NCBI GenBank assembly: GCA_947629175.1
Contig: CANRCT010000012.1
Span: forward strand, 1-64,000
Direction of reading: 5' to 3'
Length of the DNA: 64,000 bases
Source of the DNA: an uncultured Muribaculaceae bacterium
GTDB taxonomy: Bacteria; Bacteroidota; Bacteroidia; Bacteroidales; Muribaculaceae
Shown: in pieces, positions 24,860-32,762 of the stretch
How the letters are laid out: the number at the start of each line of letters is the position of its first letter
Position numbering within the stretch: position 1 is the first letter of the stretch
Made by a program: the position numbers and the translations under genes
Notes under the pieces: model-generated
Told to the model about the DNA's origin: nothing
What the model saw: the letters and a program-made list of their open reading frames with translations, nothing else
Database searches by the model: none

Positions 24860-24878
24860 TAGTACACTTTTAGTACAC
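24860..24878 (+). repeat. Integrase arm-type sites, left end of IME2
   Basis: TAGTACAC at 24860-24867 and 24871-24878, 11 bp apart, 113 bp inside attL. The same pair in the same orientation and spacing occurs at the right end, as expected for arm sites of a tyrosine integrase. Confidence 0.75.
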
Positions 24879-24914
24879 CACAGTTGTTATAGAACTGTTA
24901 ATGACTCTTTAATG

Positions 24915-24949
24915 CAAATTTACGAATTACTTTTGAATGTGTAAATTTG
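24915..24949 (+). promoter_or_regulatory. Integrase promoter overlapped by a 9-bp palindrome
   Basis: The -7 box TAAATTTG is at 24942-24949. It forms part of a perfect inverted repeat, CAAATTTAC at 24915-24923 and GTAAATTTG at 24941-24949. A protein bound there would cover the promoter, so it is a likely operator for the integrase gene starting at 24972. Confidence 0.6.
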
Positions 24950-24971
24950 TGGAAAAGAAAAGTTTACACTT

Positions 24972-26219
24972 ATGGCAAATATCAAGACAAAGAACAAACA
25001 AAACCCTAAACTACAGCAGTCCGTACTGAGCGACGGACGGGCCAGCCTTTATCTTGAGTTTTACCTCGGGCGAACCGAAACTCCCGTCGTTGATGATGAC
25101 GGCAACCCGGTGTATTATACCGAAGGTGCGATGAAAGGCAAACAAAAATACAAAATCAAGCATGACCGCCGAAAAGAAAATCTGAACCTATACATCTGGA
25201 TTGCACCCCGTACTCAACAGGAGCGCATCCAGAACAAGAATACGTTGGCTCTTGCCGAGAAAATCCGATTTGAGAGAGAACAGCGTTTGCTTGAGGACCG
25301 GGAAGGCTACCGATTGAAGAAAGAGCGTATCGCCAACTTCCACGACTTCTTTCAAGAATACATAGACACATACACCAAAGCAGACAAGCGCATGATTGAA
25401 ATGGCACATCGGCGTTTCCGTGCTTTTCTCAGCGAAACTCCGGCATATATGATGTATGACCGAATTATAAGACCTCAGCAACTGACTAAGGAAATGATGC
25501 TTTCCTTTGTGGAGTATCTGAAAGCTCACGGCAAAGGTGAAGGCCCACAATCAGTATTCCAGCGTTTCAAGAAAGTCATAGCTTATGCCGTTGAAAAGGA
25601 AATCTTGTCGAAGAACCCTTGCATGGGTATTACCATCAAGGTTGACGAAAAGACTTTGAAGAAAGAAATTCTTTCTCCCGAAGAGATAGAAAGATTGATG
25701 GCAACACATTACGCCAATGAAAATCCTGTTATACAACGAGCATTTCTCTTTAGCTTATTCTGCGGTTTACGTTGGTGTGATGTAAGCGATATAACTTTCC
25801 GAAATATTGATTACGCCAACAAACTTCTGATTTTTGAGCAGAACAAAACACGCGGGCACAGTTCGGCGAGTGGTGTGGTAATCCCTCTTAACGATGATAT
25901 TCTATCTCTTGTAGGATACCCGGCGACAGAGGAAGAACGCGATAGTCTAATATTTCCGCTACCTTCTCATACCGCTTGCCTAAAGGCTGTGAAAAGATGG
26001 GTTAAAAGAGCTGGCATTAGTAAGCATATCACATGGCACTGCGCCCGACATAGTTTCGGGGTTAATTTGCTTAATCGCGGAGCGAATATAAAGACGGTAT
26101 CAACCCTTTTAGGGCATAGCAGCTTACGGCATACGGAAAAATACACACGAGCTAATGACGACCTTATGGTGAAGGCTATAAACAGCCTCGGCAGTGTCAG
26201 CTATGCAAGCCCCGAATAA
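24972..26219 (+). CDS. Tyrosine integrase of IME2
   Basis: A 415-residue tyrosine recombinase. The N-terminal part (about 1-110) is an arm-binding domain with a Bacteroidales insertion; residues about 118-220 form the SAM-like core-binding domain. The catalytic domain shows Arg 267 in FCGLRWCDV, the HCARHSFG box near 350 (H and R), LGHSSLRH with the second histidine, and the nucleophile in EKYTRAND. All active-site residues are present, unlike the IME1 integrase. It lies next to attL and is read inward. It would integrate and excise IME2 at the tRNA-Leu gene. The two integrases are only distantly alike. Confidence 0.93.
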   Translation: MANIKTKNKQNPKLQQSVLSDGRASLYLEFYLGRTETPVVDDDGNPVYYTEGAMKGKQKYKIKHDRRKENLNLYIWIAPRTQQERIQNKNTLALAEKIRFEREQRLLEDREGYRLKKERIANFHDFFQEYIDTYTKADKRMIEMAHRRFRAFLSETPAYMMYDRIIRPQQLTKEMMLSFVEYLKAHGKGEGPQSVFQRFKKVIAYAVEKEILSKNPCMGITIKVDEKTLKKEILSPEEIERLMATHYANENPVIQRAFLFSLFCGLRWCDVSDITFRNIDYANKLLIFEQNKTRGHSSASGVVIPLNDDILSLVGYPATEEERDSLIFPLPSHTACLKAVKRWVKRAGISKHITWHCARHSFGVNLLNRGANIKTVSTLLGHSSLRHTEKYTRANDDLMVKAINSLGSVSYASPE

Positions 26220-26246
26220 CTTTCCACGGGATTGAGTGTTATATGG

Positions 26247-26277
26247 TTGTAGATGTGAGCTAAAAAGCTTAACTTTG
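26247..26277 (+). promoter_or_regulatory. Promoter of candidate small RNA
   Basis: TTG (26247-26249), 20-bp spacer, then TAACTTTG (26270-26277): one of the best matches to the Bacteroidota promoter consensus in the window. A start near 26283 is expected. Confidence 0.7.
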
Positions 26278-26282
26278 CATAC

Positions 26283-26358
26283 GGAATCGCAGTCAAAATA
26301 ATTTTGATTGTGGATTTTAGTGGTCGGACATCGGGAGGGATACCCGGTGTCCTTTTCT
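26283..26358 (+). ncRNA. Candidate small RNA of IME2 (about 75 nt)
   Basis: Between the integrase and the toxin-antitoxin pair lies a promoter, a short non-coding stretch and a terminator. The RNA would begin with a 14-bp stem (26285-26298 with 26302-26316, one bulge, two G-U pairs, 3-nt loop). It would end with a 10-bp stem (26326-26335 with 26343-26352) followed by TTTTCT. There is no start codon with a meaningful frame. It could be a trans-acting or antisense regulator, or a leader that ends before the TA operon. I cannot match it to a known family. Confidence 0.6.
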
Positions 26359-26431
26359 ATCCCGAAGCATACTTGCAATCAAGATTGCAAGATTTATCGT
26401 CTTTACAACTCTATATATCAGAAATTTGTTG

Positions 26432-26439
26432 TATCTTTG
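26432..26439 (+). promoter_or_regulatory. -7 box of the toxin-antitoxin operon
   Basis: TATCTTTG, matching TAnnTTTG, 31 bp before the antitoxin start at 26471. Confidence 0.65.
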
Positions 26440-26470
26440 TAATCTAATAACAAACACAAGGAGTACAGAC

Positions 26471-26629
26471 ATGGCACGACCTATCAAAGAAACCCCAGTG
26501 TTAAGGGGCAAGGACGCTGAAAATTTTGCCAGAAGAATGGCAAATCCCGCTCCTGTCAGCAAGTCTGAAAAGGAAGCGGCAAGAAAGGCGTATGAGGCGT
26601 TCAAAGCCATAAGCACATTCCCTATGTAA
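26471..26629 (+). CDS. Antitoxin of a GNAT toxin-antitoxin pair
   Basis: A 52-residue basic protein (MARPIKETPVLRGKDAENF and on). The start at 26471 was chosen because it follows the -7 box; a longer frame from 26426 would begin inside the promoter. Its stop is 2 bp before the acetyltransferase start, and this small-gene-plus-GNAT arrangement is typical of type II toxin-antitoxin systems. It would bind and block the toxin and may repress the operon, although no clear ribbon-helix-helix domain is visible. It probably stabilises the element in the host. Confidence 0.7.
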   Translation: MARPIKETPVLRGKDAENFARRMANPAPVSKSEKEAARKAYEAFKAISTFPM

Positions 26630-26631
26630 TT

Positions 26632-27162
26632 ATGGACTTTGACAAATTCACCTTCCGGCAGATAGATGCCGATACACAAATAAAGTCATTCGATTGCGGC
26701 GATGCCGATTTGAATGACTTTTTATTTTCCGATGCCGTCAATTACTACAAGTCTATGATGGCGTTGACCTATCTGCTCGAAGACAACGAGGCGGATAAGA
26801 CAGTTGCATATTACAGCCTGCTCAACGATAAGATTGTGTTCGACCCTGACGAGAAGAAGCTATGGAACCGACTTAACCGCCATGTAGCCAATTCAAAACG
26901 GCGCAAGGAATACCCGGCAGTCAAAATCGGTCGTCTTGCCATATCCAAAGATTACGCGGGTAAGCAGATAGGTCGTGCGATTCTATTGCAGGTGAAACAC
27001 GTTTTCGCCACAATGCGTCGGAGTGCTTGTCGCTTCATCACGGTTGATGCATACGCTGCTGCCGTTCCTTTCTATGAGAAATGCGGATTCATGTTCCTTT
27101 CCGAGAAAGACAAGCACTCTACCACAAGGGCTATGTATTTTGACCTTATCAATTTTCCATAA
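26632..27162 (+). CDS. GNAT-family acetyltransferase, probable toxin
   Basis: A 176-residue GNAT-fold protein. The N terminus carries FDCGDADLNDFL, the pattern seen in TacT/AtaT-like toxins (FxCgxxxLdxfl). The acetyl-CoA region reads VKIGRLAISKDYAGKQIGRAILLQV, with the (Q/R)xxGxG/A loop represented by KQIGRA. The C terminus has AVPFYEKCGF. Toxins of this class acetylate aminoacyl-tRNA and stop translation. The antitoxin gene lies 2 bp upstream. Assignment as a toxin rests on the context and the N-terminal motif; an ordinary acetyltransferase is less likely. Confidence 0.8.
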   Translation: MDFDKFTFRQIDADTQIKSFDCGDADLNDFLFSDAVNYYKSMMALTYLLEDNEADKTVAYYSLLNDKIVFDPDEKKLWNRLNRHVANSKRRKEYPAVKIGRLAISKDYAGKQIGRAILLQVKHVFATMRRSACRFITVDAYAAAVPFYEKCGFMFLSEKDKHSTTRAMYFDLINFP

Positions 27163-27194
27163 AAACGCTAATTGAGACATAATAACCATATTAG

Positions 27195-27202
27195 TATTTT
27201 TG
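27195..27202 (+). promoter_or_regulatory. -7 box of the unknown two-gene unit
   Basis: TATTTTTG, matching TAnnTTTG, 15 bp before the start at 27218, implying a very short leader. Confidence 0.6.
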
Positions 27203-27217
27203 TAGTTATACATTTTT

Positions 27218-27646
27218 ATGAATAATCGAATTAAATACGCAACCGACGTAGAACAAAGTAAAAAGCTATGTGAGTTTATTGATGTTCAGAGTTCTGATAT
27301 GTATTGGGAAGTTTCTGAATCAAGAAACCTCTTAAAATATAAGAATACCCCTAAGTCAGATGGCAAAAATAAATGTATTCATGCATGGAGTTTGCCTGCT
27401 TTGATAAACTTATTGCCGTGGGAGTTATGTCAAGTAACTGATGCCAACGTTGACATTCAAGACGCTGTATGTGAAAAATATACTATGAGAATCATGTGTG
27501 AAAGGGGCGATCCTTATCGTAGTTATAAAGTGCTTTTTGCCAATAGAGAAGGGGATGTGTTATTTTCGCGAATTGGCATGACTCCTATTGATGCGGTATA
27601 TTATGCAATATGCGGTTTAAGAGCTGAATATAATTGGAAATTCTAA
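27218..27646 (+). CDS. Unknown 142-aa protein, first gene of an AT-rich pair
   Basis: I do not recognise this protein. It is soluble, with no signal peptide or transmembrane helix. Visible features are a mixed start (RIKYATDVEQSKKLCEFIDVQSSDMYW), a central LPALINLLPWELCQV, and a C-terminal DAVYYAICGLRAEYNWKF. It starts just after its own -7 box and its stop overlaps the next gene by 13 bp, so it is a partner of the metalloprotease. The composition is clearly AT-richer than the surrounding IME2 genes, a sign of separate acquisition. A partner or sensor role for the protease is possible but only guessed from context. Confidence 0.6.
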   Translation: MNNRIKYATDVEQSKKLCEFIDVQSSDMYWEVSESRNLLKYKNTPKSDGKNKCIHAWSLPALINLLPWELCQVTDANVDIQDAVCEKYTMRIMCERGDPYRSYKVLFANREGDVLFSRIGMTPIDAVYYAICGLRAEYNWKF

Positions 27647-28155
27647 TAGCAAAAACCGTGTTATATAACGATTTGCCAATATTTAACTCCTTTGAGAAAC
27701 AATTTGGGGATAGATTATTATCGCTTTTCCCAATCTTAAAGAAGATAAGTATCAAAACATTCTCAATGCAACAATATAAGAGTGCACAGGAAAATTATAT
27801 TATTCAAATTAAAGAGCCTGAAAAGCAGCCACTCTCGTGTTTTATATATAATAATACAGGGGCTATTGAGGAAACTATTTGTGGTATAGTCATAAATGAC
27901 GACTTGATAAATTCATTGAAGATACCTGAACATGAAATATATGCAGGGATTGCGCATGAGATTGGTCACATTCTTTACTTTTTTGCAGAAAATAAGGATG
28001 TGAATAAGGAAGAATTTTTTGCTGATTCCGTAGCTTGCAAATTGAACCTTAAGAATGAGATGTGCCAGCTTATTGAAAAGGTCTTAATGACAAACATTTA
28101 TCCTCAATCTACAAAAAATCAACTACGGATAAGACAATTATTTTTGCAATGCTAA
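27634..28155 (+). CDS. Predicted zinc metalloprotease (HEIGH motif), unknown pair partner
   Basis: A 173-residue protein starting at a TTG codon inside the end of the previous gene. The zinc motif HEIGH is at residues about 109-113 (AGIAHEIGHILYFF). A downstream EEFFADSVACKL, about 17 residues later, supplies the third ligand pattern (ExxAD) seen in gluzincins such as M48, M78 and ImmA-like peptidases. No membrane helix is visible, so it is probably cytoplasmic, like ImmA/IrrE proteases that cleave regulators. No XRE repressor is adjacent. The overlap with the upstream gene implies coupled translation. Substrate unknown. Confidence 0.7.
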   Translation: MEILIAKTVLYNDLPIFNSFEKQFGDRLLSLFPILKKISIKTFSMQQYKSAQENYIIQIKEPEKQPLSCFIYNNTGAIEETICGIVINDDLINSLKIPEHEIYAGIAHEIGHILYFFAENKDVNKEEFFADSVACKLNLKNEMCQLIEKVLMTNIYPQSTKNQLRIRQLFLQC

Positions 28156-28845
28156 AATCAGGGTTTATAATACGAAGCTAACATATTATTTGCAAGTTTC
28201 CAAAATTTTTCGTATCTTAATATAGCAATCCGACAAGGGTATCAGTCATTTTCAGTCCGGCGACAGTCAAGCGCAGTCGCAAGGTGCTGAAAATTTGGAT
28301 AATCCGTATCGGGATTGTACTTTCGTTGCGCCAAAAGGAGAAATGACCGCCGAAAAGAAAAAGCAGGACGCATGGCGGAATAACGCGGACAAAGCCGGAC
28401 ACTGCGAACCATCGCGGATTTCTCCTTGTTGAAAGTAACGGAGCAATGGCAGCCGACGTGCCGGGCACAATGATTAAAACCGCTATGATGATTGCAGCGG
28501 CATCAGTGTTCCCCCTCTGCCGACCGCACCCTTGTGAAAGGTGATTATCGCCGATATAATCAGGCATATTCAAGACCGTTATCAACGCGGAGAAATCCGC
28601 ACACGATAACAGGCAGCCCCGTTATTGCCTTATATCCCGTGGCAAAAGCCGGGTATCAGAGCCGATATTTCAGTGGTTTTCGCCATTTTGCAAGCACACG
28701 GACGAGTGTCCGATATTAGTTTAACCGCCGACCGGCCTTATCCCTCCGGGTGTAGTCATGGGCTGGAAGGCACATATTAACCCTATTGACAACACCCCCA
28801 CATCTGTATGATGACACCGCAAACGTTTTTAATCATTAAAAGCCC
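28156..28845. other. 690-bp gene-free block in IME2
   Basis: No long reading frame fits this stretch. A short frame at 28344-28433 begins MTAEKKKQDAWRNNADKAG and stops; directly after, another frame reads MAADVPGTMIKTAMMIAAA before stopping. These look like protein-like remnants in two frames, or parts of a structured non-coding region. Several short inverted repeats are present (for example CGAC at 28261 with GTCG at 28276). It may be a decayed gene or a cis-acting region before the HTH-DUF3987 module. Confidence 0.5.
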
Positions 28846-29268
28846 ATGCCCAATGCGCTAAACAATCCCCAGACCACTCAAACATCCACAATCCGAATCA
28901 ACATGACTGACTTTTTGCATCTCCCTTTGGTGGAAGTCCTCAAACTTCTCGTAAGGGGGTCGGTGGAGGAATATCTCGCCGAAAAGGAAGCCAACGCTTC
29001 CGCACGCGCCGTTACCACGGCAAACAACGAATGTGAATCTCTTGACATGAAGGGAGCTTTGGAGTTCCTCAACTCCAACGGCTACCCGATAAAGAAAGGA
29101 CAGCTCTACAAGGAAACGAGCGCGGGAACCGTGCCGTTCCAGAAATTCGGCTCCAAGCTGCATTTCAGAAAATCCGAGCTGTTGCAGTGGGCGGAGGCGC
29201 GCCTCATCGACGGAAACGCCGTCGGTGTTCTCGTACCCGCCACAACAGGGAAAGGAGGGAGGCGATGA
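28846..29268 (+). CDS. Excisionase-type helix-turn-helix protein (IME2)
   Basis: A 140-residue protein. Residues about 20-50 form a helix (LPLVEVLKLLVRGSVEEYLAE). Residues about 66-115 are an HTH_17-like DNA-binding domain (DMKGALEFLNSNGYPIKKGQLYKET, then FGSKLHFRKSELLQW). It corresponds by position and fold to the IME1 HTH protein at 11350-11736, each placed directly before a DUF3987 gene; here the stop overlaps the DUF3987 start (ATGA). It likely controls element replication or excision. The exact start is uncertain; MTDFLHL at 28903 is an alternative. Confidence 0.75.
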   Translation: MPNALNNPQTTQTSTIRINMTDFLHLPLVEVLKLLVRGSVEEYLAEKEANASARAVTTANNECESLDMKGALEFLNSNGYPIKKGQLYKETSAGTVPFQKFGSKLHFRKSELLQWAEARLIDGNAVGVLVPATTGKGGRR

Positions 29269-30608
29269 AAAAAGAAGAAACAGCCGCAGAAAAGACCTCC
29301 CGCAATTCCTTTCCCCTTGATGTTCTTCCGAGAAAGATGCGTGAAATCATAGACGAGGCGAACACGACCCTCGGATTTCCGAAAGACTATCTCGCCATGT
29401 CGATGCTGACGGCGGTTGCCGCCGCTGTCGGAAACACACACAACGTCGAACACATGGCAGGGTGGCAGGAATACTGTATTCTTTTCGTCGCCCTCGTAGG
29501 TCGTCCGGGAGCCAACAAGAGCCACCCGCTTAGCTTCGCCATGCAGCCGCTCATAGATTTCGACGCGGAGCAGTCGGCAATCTTCTCCGAGGCTATGAAA
29601 CGCTATCTCGCGGCGATGGAGCTGCCGCCGAAAGAGAGAGCCGCCAACGGCTATGAAACGAACCCGACCGAACCGAGGCGCGTCCGCTTCACAATGCAGG
29701 ATGTCACGCCGGAGGCAGTACACCGCATACTCTCGGAAAATCCGAGGGGGCTGTGCCTCTATGCCGACGAGCTTGCCGGGTGGTTCAAGAATTTCAACCG
29801 CTACAACAACGGCTCCGAATCGGAGTTCTGGATGTCGGTGTTCAACCACAAGGTAGCCATGTCCGACCGCAAGAGCAGCCAGAGCGGTGTGTTCATCCGC
29901 AATCCGTTCCTCTGCGTCATCGGCACAATCCAGCCCAAAGTGCTGGGCGAGCTTGCCGCAGGGAACCGCAATTCAAACGGTTTCACCGAGCGTTTTCTCT
30001 ATGTGGTGCCGGACGACCAGACAAAGGCGAAATGGAACAGCGAGAGAAAATCGCCATCATTCGACATCGTTTCGGCGTGGCGTGAGGTTGTCGGCAGACT
30101 GACCGGGATTGTTCCTTCGACTGACAGCGGCGGTGACATACTGCCCGAAGATGTTCCGTTCTCGCCGGACGCACTCCAACGCCTCTATTCTTGGCAGAAC
30201 GAATCGACCGAGCGGTGCAACGCCGAGGGGAGCGACACGCTCACGGCGATTGCGAGCAAACTCGAAATCTATGCCGTGCGGTTCTGCCTTCTGCTCGCCC
30301 TCTCCGACTGGGCGTGCGGGGCAAAAAAGAAAAAGACGATAGAGGCGGCGACTGTCGAGAGGGCTATCCGTCTTACGGAGTATTTCCGGGTAACGGCGAC
30401 GATGGTGCAGGGCATCATCGGCGAGGACGCGCTGACCGATGTGCAGCTTGCCGTGATGTCGGAACTGCCCGCCACGTTCACCACCGCCGAGGGAGTTGCC
30501 ATTGCCGGGAAATGCGGAATGGCGGAACGCACGTTCAAGAAATTCCTTCGCGACAGACGGGGCGTTTTCTTCACCCGTGATGCCTACGGCTCGTATTCCA
30601 AACTTTGA
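29265..30608 (+). CDS. DUF3987 P-loop protein (IME2)
   Basis: A 447-residue protein. The start at 29265 (MKKEETAAEK) was chosen because of the ATGA overlap with the HTH gene; the longer frame from 29187 lies inside it. Walker A is GRPGANKS near residue 80, and a Walker B-like LYADELAGWF follows near 170. The C-terminal helical part (ELPATFTTAEGVAIAGKCGMAERTFKKFL) matches the end of the IME1 homologue in layout. It is a primase/helicase-like ATPase of mobile elements. Unlike IME1, no DUF6371 toprim gene follows, so IME2 may rely on a shorter module. Confidence 0.82.
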   Translation: MKKEETAAEKTSRNSFPLDVLPRKMREIIDEANTTLGFPKDYLAMSMLTAVAAAVGNTHNVEHMAGWQEYCILFVALVGRPGANKSHPLSFAMQPLIDFDAEQSAIFSEAMKRYLAAMELPPKERAANGYETNPTEPRRVRFTMQDVTPEAVHRILSENPRGLCLYADELAGWFKNFNRYNNGSESEFWMSVFNHKVAMSDRKSSQSGVFIRNPFLCVIGTIQPKVLGELAAGNRNSNGFTERFLYVVPDDQTKAKWNSERKSPSFDIVSAWREVVGRLTGIVPSTDSGGDILPEDVPFSPDALQRLYSWQNESTERCNAEGSDTLTAIASKLEIYAVRFCLLLALSDWACGAKKKKTIEAATVERAIRLTEYFRVTATMVQGIIGEDALTDVQLAVMSELPATFTTAEGVAIAGKCGMAERTFKKFLRDRRGVFFTRDAYGSYSKL

Positions 30609-31057
30609 ATTTACCCCATGCACACCTTGCACTTTTGCACACTCCCGACCGTGCAAGAGTGCAAGGAATGCACGGGGGTTATCCCTGAATTTGAAATGAT
30701 GACAACAGAGTTTTTTCTCGGTGTACCACTATACTTATTACAGTGGTTTACCGCTCTGCAACCCTCATCTGGGGAGCAGTCCCATCCGTGCTGCCGCGCA
30801 CGGAAATTACAGCCATGCGGGAAATTCCTTAGCATATTAGGGAATTTTTCGAGCCGCATATCGTTCCGATACGCTAAAAATATCCCCAATATGCCAAAGA
30901 GGTCATCCCCTTTGGAATCCCCGCGCCAACGAGGGCAGAGCCGGGCTTGCCCGGACTATGCCGAGTGCAGCCGGGGAAAGACCGTAGGTCAATCCCCGGA
31001 ACGGCTTAACATGAAGCCGTACACCCCGATTGCTACGCAACAAAAACTCGTCCGCCT
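30609..31057. other. Candidate oriT region of IME2
   Basis: A 449-bp gap between DUF3987 and the relaxase holds nested inverted repeats. The largest pairs 30614-30640 with 30651-30677 (27-nt arms, few mismatches, 10-nt loop) and contains repeated TGCAC/GTGCA words. ACCACT and AGTGGT flank an AT-rich 11-mer near 30725-30747. AAATTCCTTA at 30822-30831 pairs with 30838-30847. MobV relaxases usually nick just upstream of their own gene, so the nick site is expected here. A 147-codon frame (30618-31061) crosses the repeats and has no protein-like features. Confidence 0.6.
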
Positions 31058-32683
31058 ATGAGCTACGCAGTGTTACACATCATCAAGGCGAACTCGTCAC
31101 TGAACTCGATAGCCAAGCATATCGAGCGCACCGCCCATCCCGAAAACGCGGACCCGGCGCGGACGCATCTCAACCGCTACAATCTGGTCGAATATCCCGA
31201 CGGGATAACCGGGCTTGCGGCGGCTGTCGAACACCGCATAGCCAATGCCGGGATTACCCGAAAAATCTCCGACAGACAGGTCCGGTGCCTCAATCTGGTT
31301 ATGACCTCCGACAACGAGGGGATGCAGAGAATCATCGACAGCGGCAAGCTCGACGAATGGATTGCCGACAACATAAAATGGGCGCGCGACACATTCGGCG
31401 GCGACAATGTTGTCGGTGCCGCACTGCACATGGACGAGCGCACTCCGCATCTTCACATCGCCGTCGTTCCGATAGTGACCGCCGAGAGAAAGAAGAAAGC
31501 GAGGGAGGCGACCGCAAAGAGGCGTTACCGCACTAAAGCCGCCAACCGTCCGAGACTGTGCGCCGACGACATAATGGAGCGTGGAAAGATGAGCCGCTAT
31601 CAGGACATCTATGCCGAGGCTATGGAGAAATACGATCTGGAGCGTGGTATACGTGGTTCCGAGGCGCGCCACATCGGGCAGCACGAATATTACCGCGACT
31701 GCATGGTAAAGAAGAAAGGTCTTGAAGAAGACATCGGCAATCTCTCCATTGAGAAAAGAAAGCTCGACAAAGAGAAAAAATCTCTTGAGAGCAAGGTGGA
31801 GAGCCTTGAGTGTCGGACAACCGCCCTCGACTCCCGGAAGAAAATGCTCACGCAGGTTAACGAGGAAATACGGCAGCAGAACAATGAACTCTATTCCGAA
31901 AACACCCGGTTGACCGAGGCTAATTCTTCTCTCGTCGCCGAAAACAAATCGCTTGCCGATACCAACGCAGGACTGTCGGAGGAATCCGTCAGACTTGCGG
32001 AGCAACGGAAAGGACTTGCAGAGGATACCGACAAACTAACCGCCGAGAAAATGGCATACGAGGCACAGACTGACGAGGCGAGAAAAGAAGCCCGAAACGC
32101 CATCCGTGAGCGCGACGAGGCGAAAGCCGAGCGGGATGCACAACGCAAGGAACTCGGCAGCAACATCGCCAATATATTCACCGGGAGCAAGACCAAGAGG
32201 CTTGAAGCCGAGATTGTCAGAAAGGATAATGAAATCCGCGAGATGAAAGACCGTGCAGAGGCGCGGGAGCGGGATTTACACCGTGAAATATCCAATCTAT
32301 CGGATAGCCTGAGACGGCAGAAAGAACATGAGGCAGATACCGTCCGCAGCTATGAATGGAAGATTGGTAACTTCGTCAAGTTCTTTCCCGATGCGGTTGC
32401 CATGCTTCCGGCGATAGAGGAATGTCAGGACGTGGGATTGAATGACAACTCCATAAAGGGGCTTCTCTCAATGAATGAATATGTCTTAAAGTCCGGCATG
32501 ACACTCTATTATCCGTTCCAGCGGAGAGAAGTGGACGCTTCGGGCGCAAAGGTACAAATCAAGCGAGACCCCACGGACAACAAATTTCATCTTCATGTCA
32601 ATGGCACCCGGATATTCCAATGGCTCAAAGACCAATGGCAACGGCTTACCCAGACGGTAAAGAGAGGATTCGGAATCAATTAA
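31058..32683 (+). CDS. MobV-family relaxase with long coiled coil
   Basis: A 541-residue relaxase of the MobV (Pre/Mob) family. The N-terminal domain (about 1-200) opens with MSYAVLHIIKANSSL and carries the metal-binding motif HMDERTPHLHIAVVP near residue 128. Residues about 215-425 are a heptad-rich coiled coil (K, E, L rich), probably for dimerisation. The C-terminal 100 residues (SYEWKIGNFVKFFPDAV onward) are unassigned. It would nick oriT in the repeat-rich region just upstream and lead the strand into the recipient by a helper conjugation system. It belongs to a different relaxase family from that of IME1, so the two elements were acquired independently. Confidence 0.92.
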   Translation: MSYAVLHIIKANSSLNSIAKHIERTAHPENADPARTHLNRYNLVEYPDGITGLAAAVEHRIANAGITRKISDRQVRCLNLVMTSDNEGMQRIIDSGKLDEWIADNIKWARDTFGGDNVVGAALHMDERTPHLHIAVVPIVTAERKKKAREATAKRRYRTKAANRPRLCADDIMERGKMSRYQDIYAEAMEKYDLERGIRGSEARHIGQHEYYRDCMVKKKGLEEDIGNLSIEKRKLDKEKKSLESKVESLECRTTALDSRKKMLTQVNEEIRQQNNELYSENTRLTEANSSLVAENKSLADTNAGLSEESVRLAEQRKGLAEDTDKLTAEKMAYEAQTDEARKEARNAIRERDEAKAERDAQRKELGSNIANIFTGSKTKRLEAEIVRKDNEIREMKDRAEARERDLHREISNLSDSLRRQKEHEADTVRSYEWKIGNFVKFFPDAVAMLPAIEECQDVGLNDNSIKGLLSMNEYVLKSGMTLYYPFQRREVDASGAKVQIKRDPTDNKFHLHVNGTRIFQWLKDQWQRLTQTVKRGFGIN

Positions 32684-32689
32684 TGTAAA

Positions 32690-32728
32690 AAAAGGGAGCT
32701 ACAGGCTTTATGTCTATGGCTCCCTTTT
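32690..32728. terminator. Bidirectional terminator after the MobV gene
   Basis: A 10-bp stem, AAAAGGGAGC (32690-32699) with GCTCCCTTTT (32719-32728), flanked by A and T runs so that it can serve both the relaxase and the S41 peptidase gene. Confidence 0.8.
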
Positions 32729-32762
32729 ATAATCTTATTATAATCTTATAATCGCCTTATAG

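Noticed and set aside
30618-31061. 147-codon plus-strand frame between DUF3987 and the MobV gene
   Set aside because: It runs through the nested inverted repeats, has an unnatural composition (many C, R, S, P), overlaps the relaxase start and shows no family pattern; the region is better read as oriT.
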